Origin: Hybos culiciformis
Lineage: Eukaryota > Arthropoda > Insecta > Diptera > Hybotidae
Assembly: GCA_964007475.1 (NCBI GenBank)
Contig: OZ023275.1
Span: forward strand, 14,611,829 to 14,675,828
DNA: 64,000 nt
Direction of reading: 5' to 3'
Numbering within the stretch: position 1 is the first letter of the stretch; each line of letters opens with the position of its first letter. Shown here one piece after another: positions 11,911 to 26,400 of this stretch. Below the pieces are notes generated by a model. That model was given only the letters and a program-made list of their open reading frames with translations, had not been told where the DNA came from and did no database searches. Both the position numbers and the translations under genes were made by a program.

Positions 11911-13251
11911 ATGGCTTTTCAAACATTAAGAAATAGTTATATGGAAATTCCAACGGTGACCAGAATTTATACTTCAGCTTGTGTTTTAACAACTTTTGCT
12001 GTTGTAAGTTTCTAATTTACCATAATTTTTTATTTGGAAATTTTAATGAAATCTCCACGTCATCGTTATAAGCTAAAAATTTTGGATTTCAAAGTGCAAA
12101 ATTAGATATAACTACTACTACGTACTAACAACCCACTTGAGAAATTGTGGTCGTTGAACTTATTTTGAAAGTTTTTTTTTTATCAATGTTTCCATTATTA
12201 TACCCTCCAAATTAAAAAAAAAATAAAAAAATCCACCCACCTGGATAACCTTGTACAGTTACTTACTTAGATCGGTATTATATTTAATTTTTGTATTTCT
12301 TTTTGTATATTTTTAGCATTTGGACTTGGTGTCTCCATTACAATTATATTTTAATCCAACACTAATTTATAGAAATTTGCAATTATGGCGAATTTTAACA
12401 TCATATTTATTTTTTGGTGCTGTAGGATTTAGTTTTTTTTTTAATATGATTTTTACATACCGATATTGTCGAATGCTGGAGGAGGGTTCATTTCGCGGTC
12501 GAAGTGCTGATTTTGTGATGATGTTCATATTTGCTGGAACTTTAATGACAATGCTTGCATTTTTTGTGAATTTATTATTTTTAGGACAAGCTTTTACCAT
12601 TATGTTAGTTTATATTTGGTCAAGAAGAAATCCATTTATTAGAATGAACTTTTTTGGATTATTAAATTTTCAAGTAAGGGCAAATTAACATTATATAAAT
12701 TTTTTTTCAATTTGAACAAAATAAATGTTTTTAATGTAGGTAGATCAAGTAAAGATGTATATACCTATTAACAAAAATTATATTTCCCATTTAGTTATAA
12801 TTTTAATTTTATTTAACTATATTCAATCGTAAAAAGTAGAAAGAAAGAGATAAAAAATCTATTTATGTTTGTAAAGTTAGAAACCGATATAATTTATTTT
12901 TTATTAAAAAACTTTGCCATTGTTCACTATATTTTAATTTGTTTCTAGGCGCCTTATTTACCATGGGTTTTATTATGTTTTTCAATGATTCTCGGAAATA
13001 CTGTATCTGTTGATTTGATAGGAATGGCAGTGGGGCATATATATTATTTTCTAGAAGATGTATTTCCTCGACAACAAAATGGTTGTAAACTAATAAAAAC
13101 CCCACATTTTTTGAAAGTTTTATTCAACGAACATATTGAACGAGAATATCAGCCTTTGCCAGAAGATCGACCAGGTGGATTCAATTGGGGAGGTGATGGT
13201 CAACAAGTGGATCAGCAAGTTGATCAACCAGCAGATCAGCAAGCAAATTAA
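11911..13251 (+). CDS. Der-2: Derlin-2, ER-associated degradation channel protein (250 aa)
   Basis: Exons: 11911-12003, 12317-12673, 12949-13251; all junctions phase 0. The rhomboid-like pseudoprotease fold is recognisable: SPLQLYFNP (residues 37-45), the WR motif (55-56), [27 protein letters not shown] (79-93), ADFVMM, and [20 protein letters not shown] in exon 3. The rhomboid catalytic Ser/His pair is not in evidence, as in all Derlins. The cytosolic tail has [16 protein letters not shown] (to about 234), an SHP-type box that recruits the p97/VCP ATPase, then a Gln/Asp-rich extension [12 protein letters not shown]. Function: retrotranslocation of misfolded proteins from the ER. Derlin-2/3 rather than Derlin-1 by the [10 protein letters not shown] tail. 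Polyadenylation signals cluster near 13285-13300. Confidence 0.93.
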
Positions 13252-14403
13252 ATATTATTGTTCTATAATAATTATAATAATGTTAAAAAAATAAATAAAT
13301 TTAAGTGAACTATTTATCTAATTCCAATATTATATAAATACATTTTTTTTTTTAATACTTTTCTATTAATTTAATAATATATATAGGATAAGGGGTCGCC
13401 TTTTTTATTTTATTAAAGACAGAAACTCTTAACAGAAGTAACATTAACATTAAAAAAATGTTATTTTAGTGTAGATACCAAATATTAAATGTTTAATAGA
13501 ACTTTCTCAAAAATGTTGTAAAGATTGTACCTATGAATTGTAAAAATTATGTGAATAAAATATAGGAAACAATTTTAATACTTATTGAAGTTATGAAAAC
13601 AGAATTTATTTCTTTTTTTTTAAATTTAATCTTCTTCCAAAGTTTACTTAGATTACGATAAAGTTAAATAATAATTGATTTAGGATCGTTTCTTTCTGTT
13701 TTTTTTTTGAGAATCTGAATGTTCTTATCAACTATCTATTAGCATCAAATTTAGTCTTAAAAAACAGAAACAAACACACAATAGCATAGCTTCAGGTCAA
13801 GCCTTTTATTTTATGAAGAATACTTGGCAATAAAGTAAATGAAACGAAATACAATTTTGATATATAAATTTTTTACGAACTGTAGTTAAAACTATTTATT
13901 AAATAACTAGCACCACTATTTTTGTTAAGTACCTAGTACTTCAAATCTAAAATTAATCTGATTAAACTTTCCTTACTTCATTTTTAACTTAATTCTATTT
14001 ACCAAGTAATATGTCAGCATTTTTTGAAGTATTTAATGCACTCAAAATTATCTTCCTTTGCTATCAAATAAAACGCATAATAAAATTTCCATTATAACGC
14101 ATTTTGGTGTATTTATTTGTTTAATCTAATTATACACGATTTCACTTATTTCTTTATCAAGCACTATTTTCATTTACATTGTAATTTTTATAATTATGAG
14201 CTACTTTCATTTAAATAAAACTTCACTTAAATATTATCTTTTAAAGATTTTTTCCAATTACAATTTATTTCATCAAAAAAAATCCTATATAAAACAATAA
14301 AGTTTTTATAAAAAAAAAAAATTAAATAAAATAAAAAATAAGAAAGTGGTATTCTTTTAATTTGTAATTTAACTTAATATTCCTTAAAAACTAGAATTTA
14401 ATT
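13252..14403. other. Convergent intergenic region Derlin-2 / PPTC7
   Basis: 3' UTRs and spacer of two converging genes. AT-rich, with no ORF or repeat of note. Confidence 0.5.
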
Positions 14404-17400
14404 TTACATTGCCACTGTTGCAAGTACAACGGTAATATCGTCGGGCTTACCACCTAAAAATACAAAAAATATTGTTAAAAAATGCTTCTAATATAAGTAA
14501 TAATTTTAGGTCATCACACCACACTATTTCAAATGGAAAAATATAATTATTTAAATACTAACTATTAAAAAGTAATTTAGTGGTTCATAAACAAATTTTT
14601 TCATTCAAAAACTGAGAAAATAAGAAAATTTAAATTTGATATTATAATATCTTATAATAATCAAAATTGAATAGTTAGTGGTTTTAAAGGTATTCTATTT
14701 TTAAAAGCTATTTATTTAATTATACTCCTCCCTATTCCAATTCAAATATTTTATTCTATTTTATTTATAAATACTAAAATTACCGGTCGCATTTATATTA
14801 TTTCGTCTAGCATTTATAGCGAATGGTGACATGAATTCACTATCAAATGAGAATGAACGTGCCATTAAGGCAATTGAATTTGCAGTCATTTGTAATTTAA
14901 CTGGATCAGTTTCACCTTCAACCTACAATCAGAAATTTTAGAATGTAATGTAACATCATTTAATTATATTCTTATTACCGCTTTTAAAAAGTCTAATAAT
15001 AATTTTTCGGGGACATTATCAAAAACACCATCTGTGGCCAATAATATAACATCACCTTCTTTAACAGGAAAACTCAGTGTATCAGCTGATTCTGGGCTAT
15101 CACTTAAGACATTTTGACCATGACCTGGTGGTGGTAACGATAATTGAAATGGTGTATTGAAATAATGTTGTTGTTCTTCAGATTTATGGACTATTTCACC
15201 TTTTCGTACCACCATAAAGCCACTGTCACCAATATTGGCTGTATATACGGTGCTATTTTCGCGATTTAATACTAAAACACAAGCAGTACTGCTTCCTGTA
15301 ATAAAATAATAAAAATTCAAATTATTAACTTTGATTTCTTTATTCTTATCACGCAAGGGGTTAATTTCAATTACATATTTTTTCTACAGTTGCTATTTAA
15401 AGACTTAAAAAAATCAATAAATAAGTTTTCACAAAAAAAAAAATTAATCAATTATTACAATTACAAGTATGTAATCTTAAATTTAAAAAAATAATTTAAT
15501 ATTTTGGCTTAAAGAAGCTTTACTAATAATTACACGTCGTTATTGCTTTATATGAAGGGTTTAATTTTAATGTCTTTTTTTTAATTAATAATTGAAATTA
15601 TTAATTAAATAACTGCGCCACAATCATAAATAGTTAAAAACTGGGTTATTGTTAGATATAAATTTTTTGTATATAATTCGATGATATGATAATAATGCAA
15701 TAAAAGTTATATAATGAAGATTATGTCAATAAATTTCATTTTATATTATTTCTTGTGCTTCTACTATCAGAGATAATGAAGTACAAGATATGTCATTAGA
15801 TATCAAACATGTTGTATTGTAGGTCCAAAAAATTTAACATAACTTTTATTTTTTAAACTATTTAAAAAGAAGTTCGTTTATTGAAGCTTAAAGTATTATT
15901 GCAATTACAATTGAATTTTAAAAATATGTTTTGTACATTGTAAAGTATGTCTATGCTACGACGATATACAAATTTAAAAAAAAATAATATCTCACCTAAA
16001 ATAGGTTTTTTTTGTTCTAACAATTCACAATAACTATAAGCTAAAAGATTAACGGGTCGTTGTGGATTAAAATTAACACAATGGACTAGTCGTTCACATG
16101 TTTTCATTAGAAATGATGAAAATTCACCGGGATCGATACCATAACTACGCCAACCACCGACACCATCAGCCACACCTGCAAAAAAAAAAAATAAACAAAT
16201 TTTATTATTTTATTTAGGTATATATCTAAAATATAATTTTAGTGAAATTATCTAAAAAAAAAAAGATTATTGAAAATTTTAATTGATCAACCATAGTTTC
16301 GTTCCAAATTTGCTAAAAATAGGAGAAAAAATTTTTTTTATTTCCAAAATAAATTAATTATTTTGCTAGAAGTAAGATAATTTAAATTAATATTTTTTTT
16401 TTTTTTTTTTTGAAAATTAAATTATAATAATCGAAAAATATTTTGTTTTGTGTTACAAAAATAATTTAATTTTTTGATAGTTTGCCAAAAGTAAAAAATA
16501 TATATACAACACCTAGTGTATTTTTAAAAATAAACTTACTGAAAAAACTCGTGACTTTTTAGACTCAAAATTTTTTGAACTTTGAACATAACACATTATT
16601 TTATTTATTTAAATCACAACGAAAACAAAATAATATCCTAAATCACTGAAATGCTTATTAAATAACTAAAATAGATGTATCGGTAGGCTGTTGTTTTTTA
16701 ATTTATTTTTTAATTGGAATTAATGTATTAAACACGGAACGAAAATTAAATGAATTTACCGTGCCAAAATATTTGAAAATCAATTATACTTAATGCTCAG
16801 TTAGGGAAATTAAAGAAAACAATCGATTAATAAAAAATTGTATAGCTTCGATGATAATGATAAAATGATGAGATATAATAATAATAATAATGACGAATGT
16901 TATCTCAATCTCTCTTAGTTTATTGCCATTCACAATTATTAATCCATAAACAAAAGTTGCGAAACCAACAGTCAATCCAACTTAAGATTGGGCAAAACAA
17001 ACGTGTACACTTTCTCTTGAACAAGCAAAAAAAAAAAAATTAAAAATTATAAAATACTTAATATTGAAATTAATTAAAAATTTTACTCAATTAATACAAA
17101 AATAATAATTAATTGGGATTTCCTTTAATTAAAATTTTCATAATAATTTTAGAATAGTATTTTAAAGCGAATTTATTGTCATTTGAAATATATTATGTAT
17201 AGTGTAGGTAAGTACATCCATTTGAATGTAAATACAAAATAAAATATACCTACTTCAACATTTCAATTTTATTCTGTATAGAAATAATTAAAAAAAAAGA
17301 AGATAATTCACTAATTTTAAACTCCCTATGACTAACTATGTGGTCATTTTACGGGTAATTTATTTTTTCTGAACAAACAGTAAAAATGCAATTTTTAATA

Positions 17401-20400
17401 ATTTACCTATATTAACTGATATATGTAAACATAAGCTTAAAAGGTAGATTAAGCACATATTTTTGTTTTAAAACGATCATAAGACATGAAAAATAATATT
17501 ATTCATAAAAAAAACAAAAAAATTATAATAATAAAGAGATAGTAAAGTACATACGACATATTAAAATAAACAAATTGATAATAATACATACAATTGGAAA
17601 CCAGCTGTTAAAAAAAACTCAAGGGGTTTCGTATTATAGTTTCCAAAAAAAAAAATATTTTGCTTTTAACTATTTATGTATTTTTGGTATATAAGTAATT
17701 CAAAAATAGTTACTTTGATGCACATCAGCTATTATTAAGTTTTCAAAGTTAGAAATTAATATTCGATATCAATTGATTTAGGTAAGTCAATGTTTATGAT
17801 TGCCAATGAAATTGTTTCGGCAATGATTTAGTTATTTTGAAGATTCGAAGAATACACTCTCAAGAGAATATGATGAATTGATTTTAGAAAATAAATAACC
17901 ACCATAAGAATATTTATTATAAATTTATTTTCTATCAAAATATTTGCGGGAAAAATTAATTTTTTGATGTTCGAAAAAAATACTTTACCTTTAAAGAACA
18001 AGACTTTATGCAACTTAATTTTTTTAATATACAATATTCGAAAACATAAAATCTTCTTGTACAAGTTTATCTGATTGAGTGAATTCATTCATTATTCTAA
18101 TAATTGTACCTAACATTATTAATCATATGCGCAATATTTTACAAGCAGTTTTTAAAATAAAAAAAAAAAAACATTGAAAGTAAATAATATAAATTTCGGT
18201 TTGAAAGCTTTTTTTTTTTGTCAAAAAATTGAAAAAATGTTTCATGGTCAAATTAAGTGTTTAGCAGGCAGTAAGATTCGGTTGGGTCAAAACCTGTAGT
18301 TAAATAAATATCTCAAAAAATTATTAATGACGTAGTTTTTTGTTAATTATACTTTATAGAAGAAATACTTAAAAACAAATTTTTGATAACAAATTTATTT
18401 ACAGATATGGCCAGCTTTAGAGGAAAACTTTCATATTATGATGATGAGAATTGAATTTGAAAGATAACCTTATAAATTAAATAAAATATTTAACGAAACC
18501 TAAAAAAACCAAAGAAATCAACAGTTTTTATTTCAAATTTTCCATAGAAAGATACAATATTATATCATTTGCTTTTAGCACTGCACGATGATCAGCTCAG
18601 ATAACAAATATTGATATGCCTACAATAATCTGTGCTAAATACGGTGACACAAAAAATTACAGAAAATAGCTAGGTACTAAAAACAACTATACTATACACA
18701 GACTTAGTAACTGAAACCAATAATTTAAAACTCCCTTAAAAATGATGAAAACTTTAAAATTACTCATAAGTATCGTAGTTTTCACTAAAAAAAAATCTAA
18801 AAGATTTTATTTGTAAATTATTCGATAACTAGTGTAGAAATCTAATATACTTAAAATATATTAAGTCATTGCAAATATAATTGCAGTAATATTGAATAAT
18901 ATTTCATTAATAAATTCTTCGAAAGAAGCATTATTAAATAATTCTCAATATAGGTAATTATGTATTCAAATGAAACTGATGAGATCATAAAAATTATTCC
19001 AGCTGAAAATTATATTTAGATAACTAACAATACCCATATCTAAATAATTAAACTATTGTTTAATGAATAATCTTAATACTAATTCATAATAATACTAAAT
19101 TTTGATATCTAGTGAATATTTAGATCAGCCATGATACACCAGTATTATAATTTAAATACGCCTTACTTTTGAGTAAGTTTAGTATGGTGTTTAATTTTTT
19201 TTAGAGCCAAAAATCTATAATGCTTATATTCTCCTTTGAAATCATATTTCAAATTCATACCTAAGTATGCATAAAAATTAGATTCATAATGATAATCAAT
19301 AACTTGTTGTATTAGTTAATGCATTTAGCAAATTATTAAAAATAATTATCACAAATATCTTCTAACATTATATTTCACAGTAAATATTGGCAAAAAAAAA
19401 AAAAAACTTGAATTCGGACTAGACGTTAACGAATATTTATAAAAAAAAAATTAATATAATACCAAACTAGTTTAATTTTTTATTAATTTTTTTTTCAATA
19501 TTAAGTTATGCTCGGTTTTGGATTTGAATTACCTGTTGTAATTCACTGCTAGAAGAAAATTTCTAATGAAAAACAGCATACACTTTAAATTTTGAATAAA
19601 ATTTTTATTTTATTAAGTAAAAATTTTAATAAAATGTTTATAATAAATTAATTTTAAGTAACATTTGAAATACTTAACATATTGGAATCGTTTTGTTACT
19701 TTTCTAATATTTTTTTAGCTATAATGGGCCGGTGAACTTTTACACTTAAGCTTTTCACTTTAAAATGTCACAAGTGCAATATACTTAACTCCTTGATTTC
19801 TATAAAAGTACATATAGTTGATACGACATTCCAAACTGGTTCAAATTATTGAAACAAAATAAAAAATTTTAAATTGTTTCCCTGAAAAGTTGAAATATGT
19901 TAAAAAATTTTTAATATTTTTAACTGAGAGCGTCGATTTTAATAATAATTAAATTTGAACCTAAAAAAATATAAAAAATATATTTTCAAATATTTTTTTA
20001 ACTATTGAAATTGCGAAAATTTCAAAAATTAATTTTATTGTCTGGACCAAAAGTAGAACTTAGTGTACCTCAGTAGAAAGTGTTATTATTCACTTTTAAT
20101 TTGATAAGAGAAAATAATGAACATACTTAATTATTATTTTTTTCTTGACAATTAATGTAAATAAAATAAATTTAATGTTATTCAATTTGAAATCATTATT
20201 TGGACTATGAACTTTTTTTTTAACTTTTATTTATTATGTATTCAAGTTATGCCGCATTTATTAAGTTTAAAAAAAATTGTGCAAAATTTCCAATACGCAA
20301 TACAATTATATCATTTGGATTGCCTGAAATCATAAATTATTTTTGACTATAACTATAAGTATCTACCGAACGGCGGCGGCGAAATACTAATGAAATATTT

Positions 20401-23400
20401 TTACGAAAATGAAGAATTAAAAATTAGGCAAAAATTTTAATTTATTGTTCACAAATTTAGAAAAAATATTCTTTTCCAAGTGAATATTTGTAATCTTGTG
20501 TTTACGTATGAATATATATATCTAACTGATGTAGGTATGTAAACTATGTCTACCTAATTCTGGAAATAACATAGAGGGAAATAAAATTACACACTTATTT
20601 TGGTAATTAAGTATTCAGTTCAGATGTTGTGTTGCTCTTCTCCACTATTAATTTATAAGTTTATTATGTTAATGGATTGTGTAAATTTAATCAGTTAGGT
20701 TTTTAAACAAAAAAAACACTTATAACCGAACTTATAACGTTGAAAAATCTTCTAAAAAAAATATCTAGGGAAGAACATTAAAAATTCAAAAATAAAAATT
20801 ATGTATAAGTATTTTCAAATATAATAAATAGTTATTTGTGAGAAATAAATTCTCAAGAGAGGAAACGGCGGCATAACAACCACTTTAAATTACATTTTAA
20901 AAACACTATTATTATTATTTTTTTAGTTATGATTTTAAAAACAAGAAAATTAAATTCATTGAAATAGGCAAACGTACTTCATTTCAATAAAATTGTTTTT
21001 CTCTAAATAATCGCTGAAAATCTTCAATGTGCAAATGCGGAAAAATATTTTTTTTTATAGAAATTGTTGTCTGGCATAACTACACACATCTTGCAAAACT
21101 AATTTAGTTGTTATAAACAAGGCTATTTAAATTATTGTTGTTTTTTTATCATTGAGGGGGGCTTGTCAAAATAAATAAAAAAAAATTATTATTATTTAAG
21201 GTGTTTTCTTAAAGATTTATTAAACATTTATTAAACATTTATTAGTATTCTTTCCATGATAAACTACTGCCAAATAATTAAAATGATATATACTTATACT
21301 TAGGTAGGAAATTTCTTTAAATCCTGTTACGAACATTTAATTAACCTTATTATTTAAAAATAAAAGTTCATAATTTATATAATTTTCTTTTTTGAATTTA
21401 CGAAATAAAGCATTAACATCATTTATGTATATTCATTGATTTCAAATTTAAAAAAAAATTTTATAAACTTATTCAAATGCATTTCTTCATCATATGAACC
21501 GGTTAAAACTAACAAACATATGTGGAGAAAATCAATTAATATATTTACAATGAGAAAAAATTTTATTTTGGTTCAAATATCTTGAATTTTATTTTAATTT
21601 TTTTTTATTTTATTTATTATTATACTAATGAACGAACTCGTGAATGAGTAATTGAAATATAATTAAACACTAAAAAAAAATTATCAGTTTTTACTTGAAA
21701 TATGAATTGTATCTGAATTATTTCAAAAAAAAATATGTAGCACCCAGTCTACCAGCATGTTGTATTTTTTTTTAATAGAGATTGTGGCAATCTAGACTTA
21801 GTACTTATATTAAGTTTTCTTTCAATGTCTAAATGAAAAATATATTGGCAGATCTGATTAACAATCTGAGCTTAATAAGCATAACTACGTAAATTCACTT
21901 ACACTTCATTAAAATGTACATTTCTTTTTTGCTTGGGACTTTGGAATCAAATTGAAGAAATTCAAATAATATTATTTGATTTGTAAATAAGTATAAAAAA
22001 AATATTATTAATCGTTGCGATTCAATTAAGATTCAATTTAAAATGCAGCATTGTTATAAGAAATGAATATGAGCACTGATCAAATATCACAACAATGCTA
22101 TTTTCTTAAATAAAAAAAAAGAAAAAAGTTACTTTTATTTCTAAATTACCTAAATTGAAGAAAATAAGTTTAGAATATTTTTCATTAATTACAATTTACT
22201 CTTAAAACACTAGTTATTTAGTTAAATATAGTTAAGTTATAAGAAGTTATGTTATTATTACATATTAAATAAGTTACCGAAATGTATGGTATGTAAAGCA
22301 TTTGCCTGCCAATTACTAATAAAAATAATTAATAAAATAGACAAACTATTTTTAAAATTTCCAAGATAAGATAAATAAATAATGAAAAATAGAAGCCGCA
22401 ACAATGCATTATTGGAATCAATAAGGTTTTTTTTTTTATCTAACGAATTGAAAGTATAATTATTTTAATATTTGAACAAAAAATAATAACTTGTTTAATT
22501 TTTTAATTATACAGGTACTTACTTACCTAAATTTTATTAATTCTATTAGCATTTCGGCTTTTAACCGCATAATAATTAAGTACTTAAACGTTTTCGAATT
22601 AAGTAATTCAAAAAAAAATTTTTATTCCTAAGTAAATTGGTAATAATCGAGGTAATTATTTATTTTTTTGTTATAAATAAAATTCTTAAAAATTTAATTT
22701 TGTTATCGCCAAGATAGCATGATACTATGAACAATGATTAAAATTAATTTTAAGAATCTTTCTCATCTAATAATTTTCAATGACATAAATAATCATAAAA
22801 TAAAAAACACTGATAAAAACAATTTTTTTTTTAAATTCGAGGTTGTAATTTAAATTTGATAAGCAATAATTTCGAACACACTATGGGGGAGAAACCAAAA
22901 ATAAAATATATGTATATATACCACAAACAATCTTCTCATTTTCTTACACCATAGATACCTAATTCAATTTAATTTTAATAGTCGCGTGATTTTTTTGTAT
23001 CTAACTTATGAACCGATCTATCAAAAACAAAAGTTCAAAATTTATTTTAAAGTCAAAAATAAATTTTTTTTTTTTTTTTTAATTCTATTTCAGATTATTT
23101 GTTTATGTCATTTTATTCTAAAAACAAAAACTTTTACTTTGAATTTTTTAGATTAAATTTAAAATTATGAATACTTACATATAAATAAATTTATTGTTGT
23201 GCATGTAGGTACAATTATTGATCTTGCAAATGCAAAAATTTTTATTACTTAAGTTTATATTTTATTTATTTGGTATACAATATATTAAACTAGGGATCGG
23301 ATATTGGATCAGATTGGAATTTTTTCTTCAATTTTGATTTCAAAATGTTTATAGAAAATTTGTAGAATAGAAAATCAACATCTTCTAATATTATGATTTC

Positions 23401-26400
23401 ATTTAAAATCATTATGTAAGAATGGAACCATTAATTAAGAATACACAAAGTTCGTCAACTTCATGCAACATCTTTTTAGTATCCTCGATAAATTGTCGGC
23501 CGTCATGGTGAACTGGAATTTGTGTCATTTTTTCAATTTGTTTCTCTTGAATTAAGTGTTTGTGTTCTTTTAAATGGTAGCATTTAACTAATAAATAAAC
23601 ATTTTTTGTCATCAAAGTTCTAAAATCGTCTAAAATTAAATTCATTGCTAAAATAAAATAAAAAAAAAAGTTGTAATCTTAATAAACCTACTTACTACTT
23701 ACTAATTCAAATTACGAAAACATTATTGTTATTGTTTACAACTATTAAAAATTATATTTATTATTGATAATGATTTAAATATAAGTATATGAAAATTTTT
23801 TTATAAATACCTAAATAAGTATATAAATATATTAGAAATTTGATACACAATTCGTAAATATTAAAAAGTAGTTAACAAAGTATTGTCTAATCTTGATTTT
23901 ATGTAACAATCCTTACTTAACTCGAACTTAAATGACAGGCCTGACCAGACAATAAACAAAACAAACAATCTGACTGATTATACGCAATTAAATAAATACC
24001 TTTAAGAATCGGCCTCCAAAAGAAAATTAATTGTATATATGCAATTTTATTTATTTAAGTACATATATTAATTTCGATTTTAACAAGCTTCAAATAGCAT
24101 CAAACTCTTCTTTACAATTTCTTTACATATTGTAGTTTATGGAGTTCATCTTACGTTTTAGGATATCTAAGAAGTTCGAAGTCTTCATTTAAGCCGGAGA
24201 TTAAATCAAGATTTTTGCCATAAAAATTATCAAGTATACCTACATATAAGTAAGTAAGTATGATAATTTTTGAATCTTATCCAAATGTTAAATGAACATA
24301 TTATTACAAATGCTTTGCAGATAAATTTGGATAAAAATAAGCTCATAAGCGTAAGATAAATATGTATTAAACAATTTTTTGTTTTTAACTTTTTAAGTAT
24401 AAACGAAAGTAGTATGTATACCTATAATATATTTCTATTATATACTTACTTACGAATTTATCTGCGTACCTATGTAAGTATATATATGTAGCATTTAAAT
24501 CAGAATAGAAAATTAAAAAAATAACGGATAATTATTAACCATTTGGGTTCAATCCACGAATTATTCAAATTATTAATATTCATAAATTTAATTTCGAGTA
24601 AATAGTTCTTTTTTTAAAAAATGTTGAAAATATATTTACTTAAGTACTTATATTTTCTTATTCATTATTTTAGACTGAAATTAATTAAGTAAGTACCTAT
24701 TTTGGTAAAAAAAAAAAAATCATTCATCAAATTTTCATCACGAATCATTAATTAACTTCATTAGTGACAAGATAATCAGGATGACAATGTATTTATAGTA
24801 AAAAAAAAAAACAACAAACTGACACTCACACTCGAATTAATTTATTGAATTTTATAAAACAATATAAACATGTACTAAATATTTAAATATTTAATTCAAA
24901 TATTATTATAACTAACTGCGACAGATTATAAATTTGCCTCGTTATAGATTCAGATCAGCGCCATTAATGTTACAATCTAATCCGTTCACATTAATATTTT
25001 CACATCAACCTTTTATAAATAGATAGACCTATGAACTTACTTTATTAAGTTTTTTTTTTACAAAAAAACAATCCTCGAGTACAAAGGGATTCTAAAAATT
25101 TTAATCAGAAAATATTTATTGTTTTTTTTTTTTTTTTTTTCAATTATCAGAATGAAACTTCTATTAATTTTTTCGTAACCGATTATAAACTTTGACGATT
25201 CGATTTTAAGATCACTTAATATTATACTAAAGTCGACACTTATGTCATTAGTTTTCGAGGTAAAATAAAAATAACATTATTCTCAATTATAATTAAGTAT
25301 CTACCAAATTATTTGAAAAAGAATATCAGGAGATACTTAATTTAAAAAAAAAATTAAAAATAATTAAAATACCTACCTAGTTAAAGTATATACCTACCTA
25401 CCTACAAATAAATGAATTAACTAATTGTTTGATTTCAAAATAGGGCGGACGTCTGGCTCAGTTGCTTTTCTTGATTTCGTCTTTTTTTGTATATAATTTA
25501 CGTAATTTTTAGTGACTAACTAACAAACAAAACAATTCACATATTCTCAAATTGAGTCTCAAATAAGGATTAATTGTTCTTAGAAAATGTGAAAATTAAT
25601 GTTATTAGGAACTTTTTAGTTAAAAAAAAAAATAAAAACTATTTTAGACCCCCCAGAAAAATTAACTAAAAAAAAATGTCAAACATAAATATATACCTTT
25701 TAATCGAAATATGTATTGGGTTAATTTTTTTGTATGGAAATAAATTATTGCTAGCGTAGCGGTAAGTACCTATACTTATGTTATATATTACGTATTTAAT
25801 AAACAAAAACAAAATAATCAAATTGAAAAAAAATATATTTTTTTTAAGATCTCTCTACACAACACTCACAATTTAATTTTTAAAGCTTTGAAAAATTTAA
25901 TAAAAACAAAATCCATTTAATATAGTTTTATGTATAACTACAGTTAGTGTAAGTATGTGTAGAAAATTCCGAAATATAGTTTGTCGAATTTTTGTTTCTT
26001 TCATTTATTTATATGCATTTATTTATTTATTTTTGTAAATATTTGTTTTTTTTAATTAAGTGCTTGATTTGCAAAAAGTCCATTTAAATTATCGATTTGT
26101 TATATTTTAAAACGTACACAACAACAAAAAAATTCAATTAGCTAAAAAAAGTCGAAAATTCTTATTATTATTTTATTTTTTCATAAAGAAAAAAGAACTT
26201 AAGAACTTCTACGTAATCGGTATCAATGATGAATTAGAATCTAGATGAGAACAGATTTTTTTAATTTCTTATTAATATATTTTATAAAGGATGATCAGAT
26301 AAGCTCAAATAAAAAAAAGAACAATTTTTACATAAAGTACAGTGTACATCTGTATATCAATATCAGCCAACAACTTTTTTAGTCAAATATTTTCTCAGCA

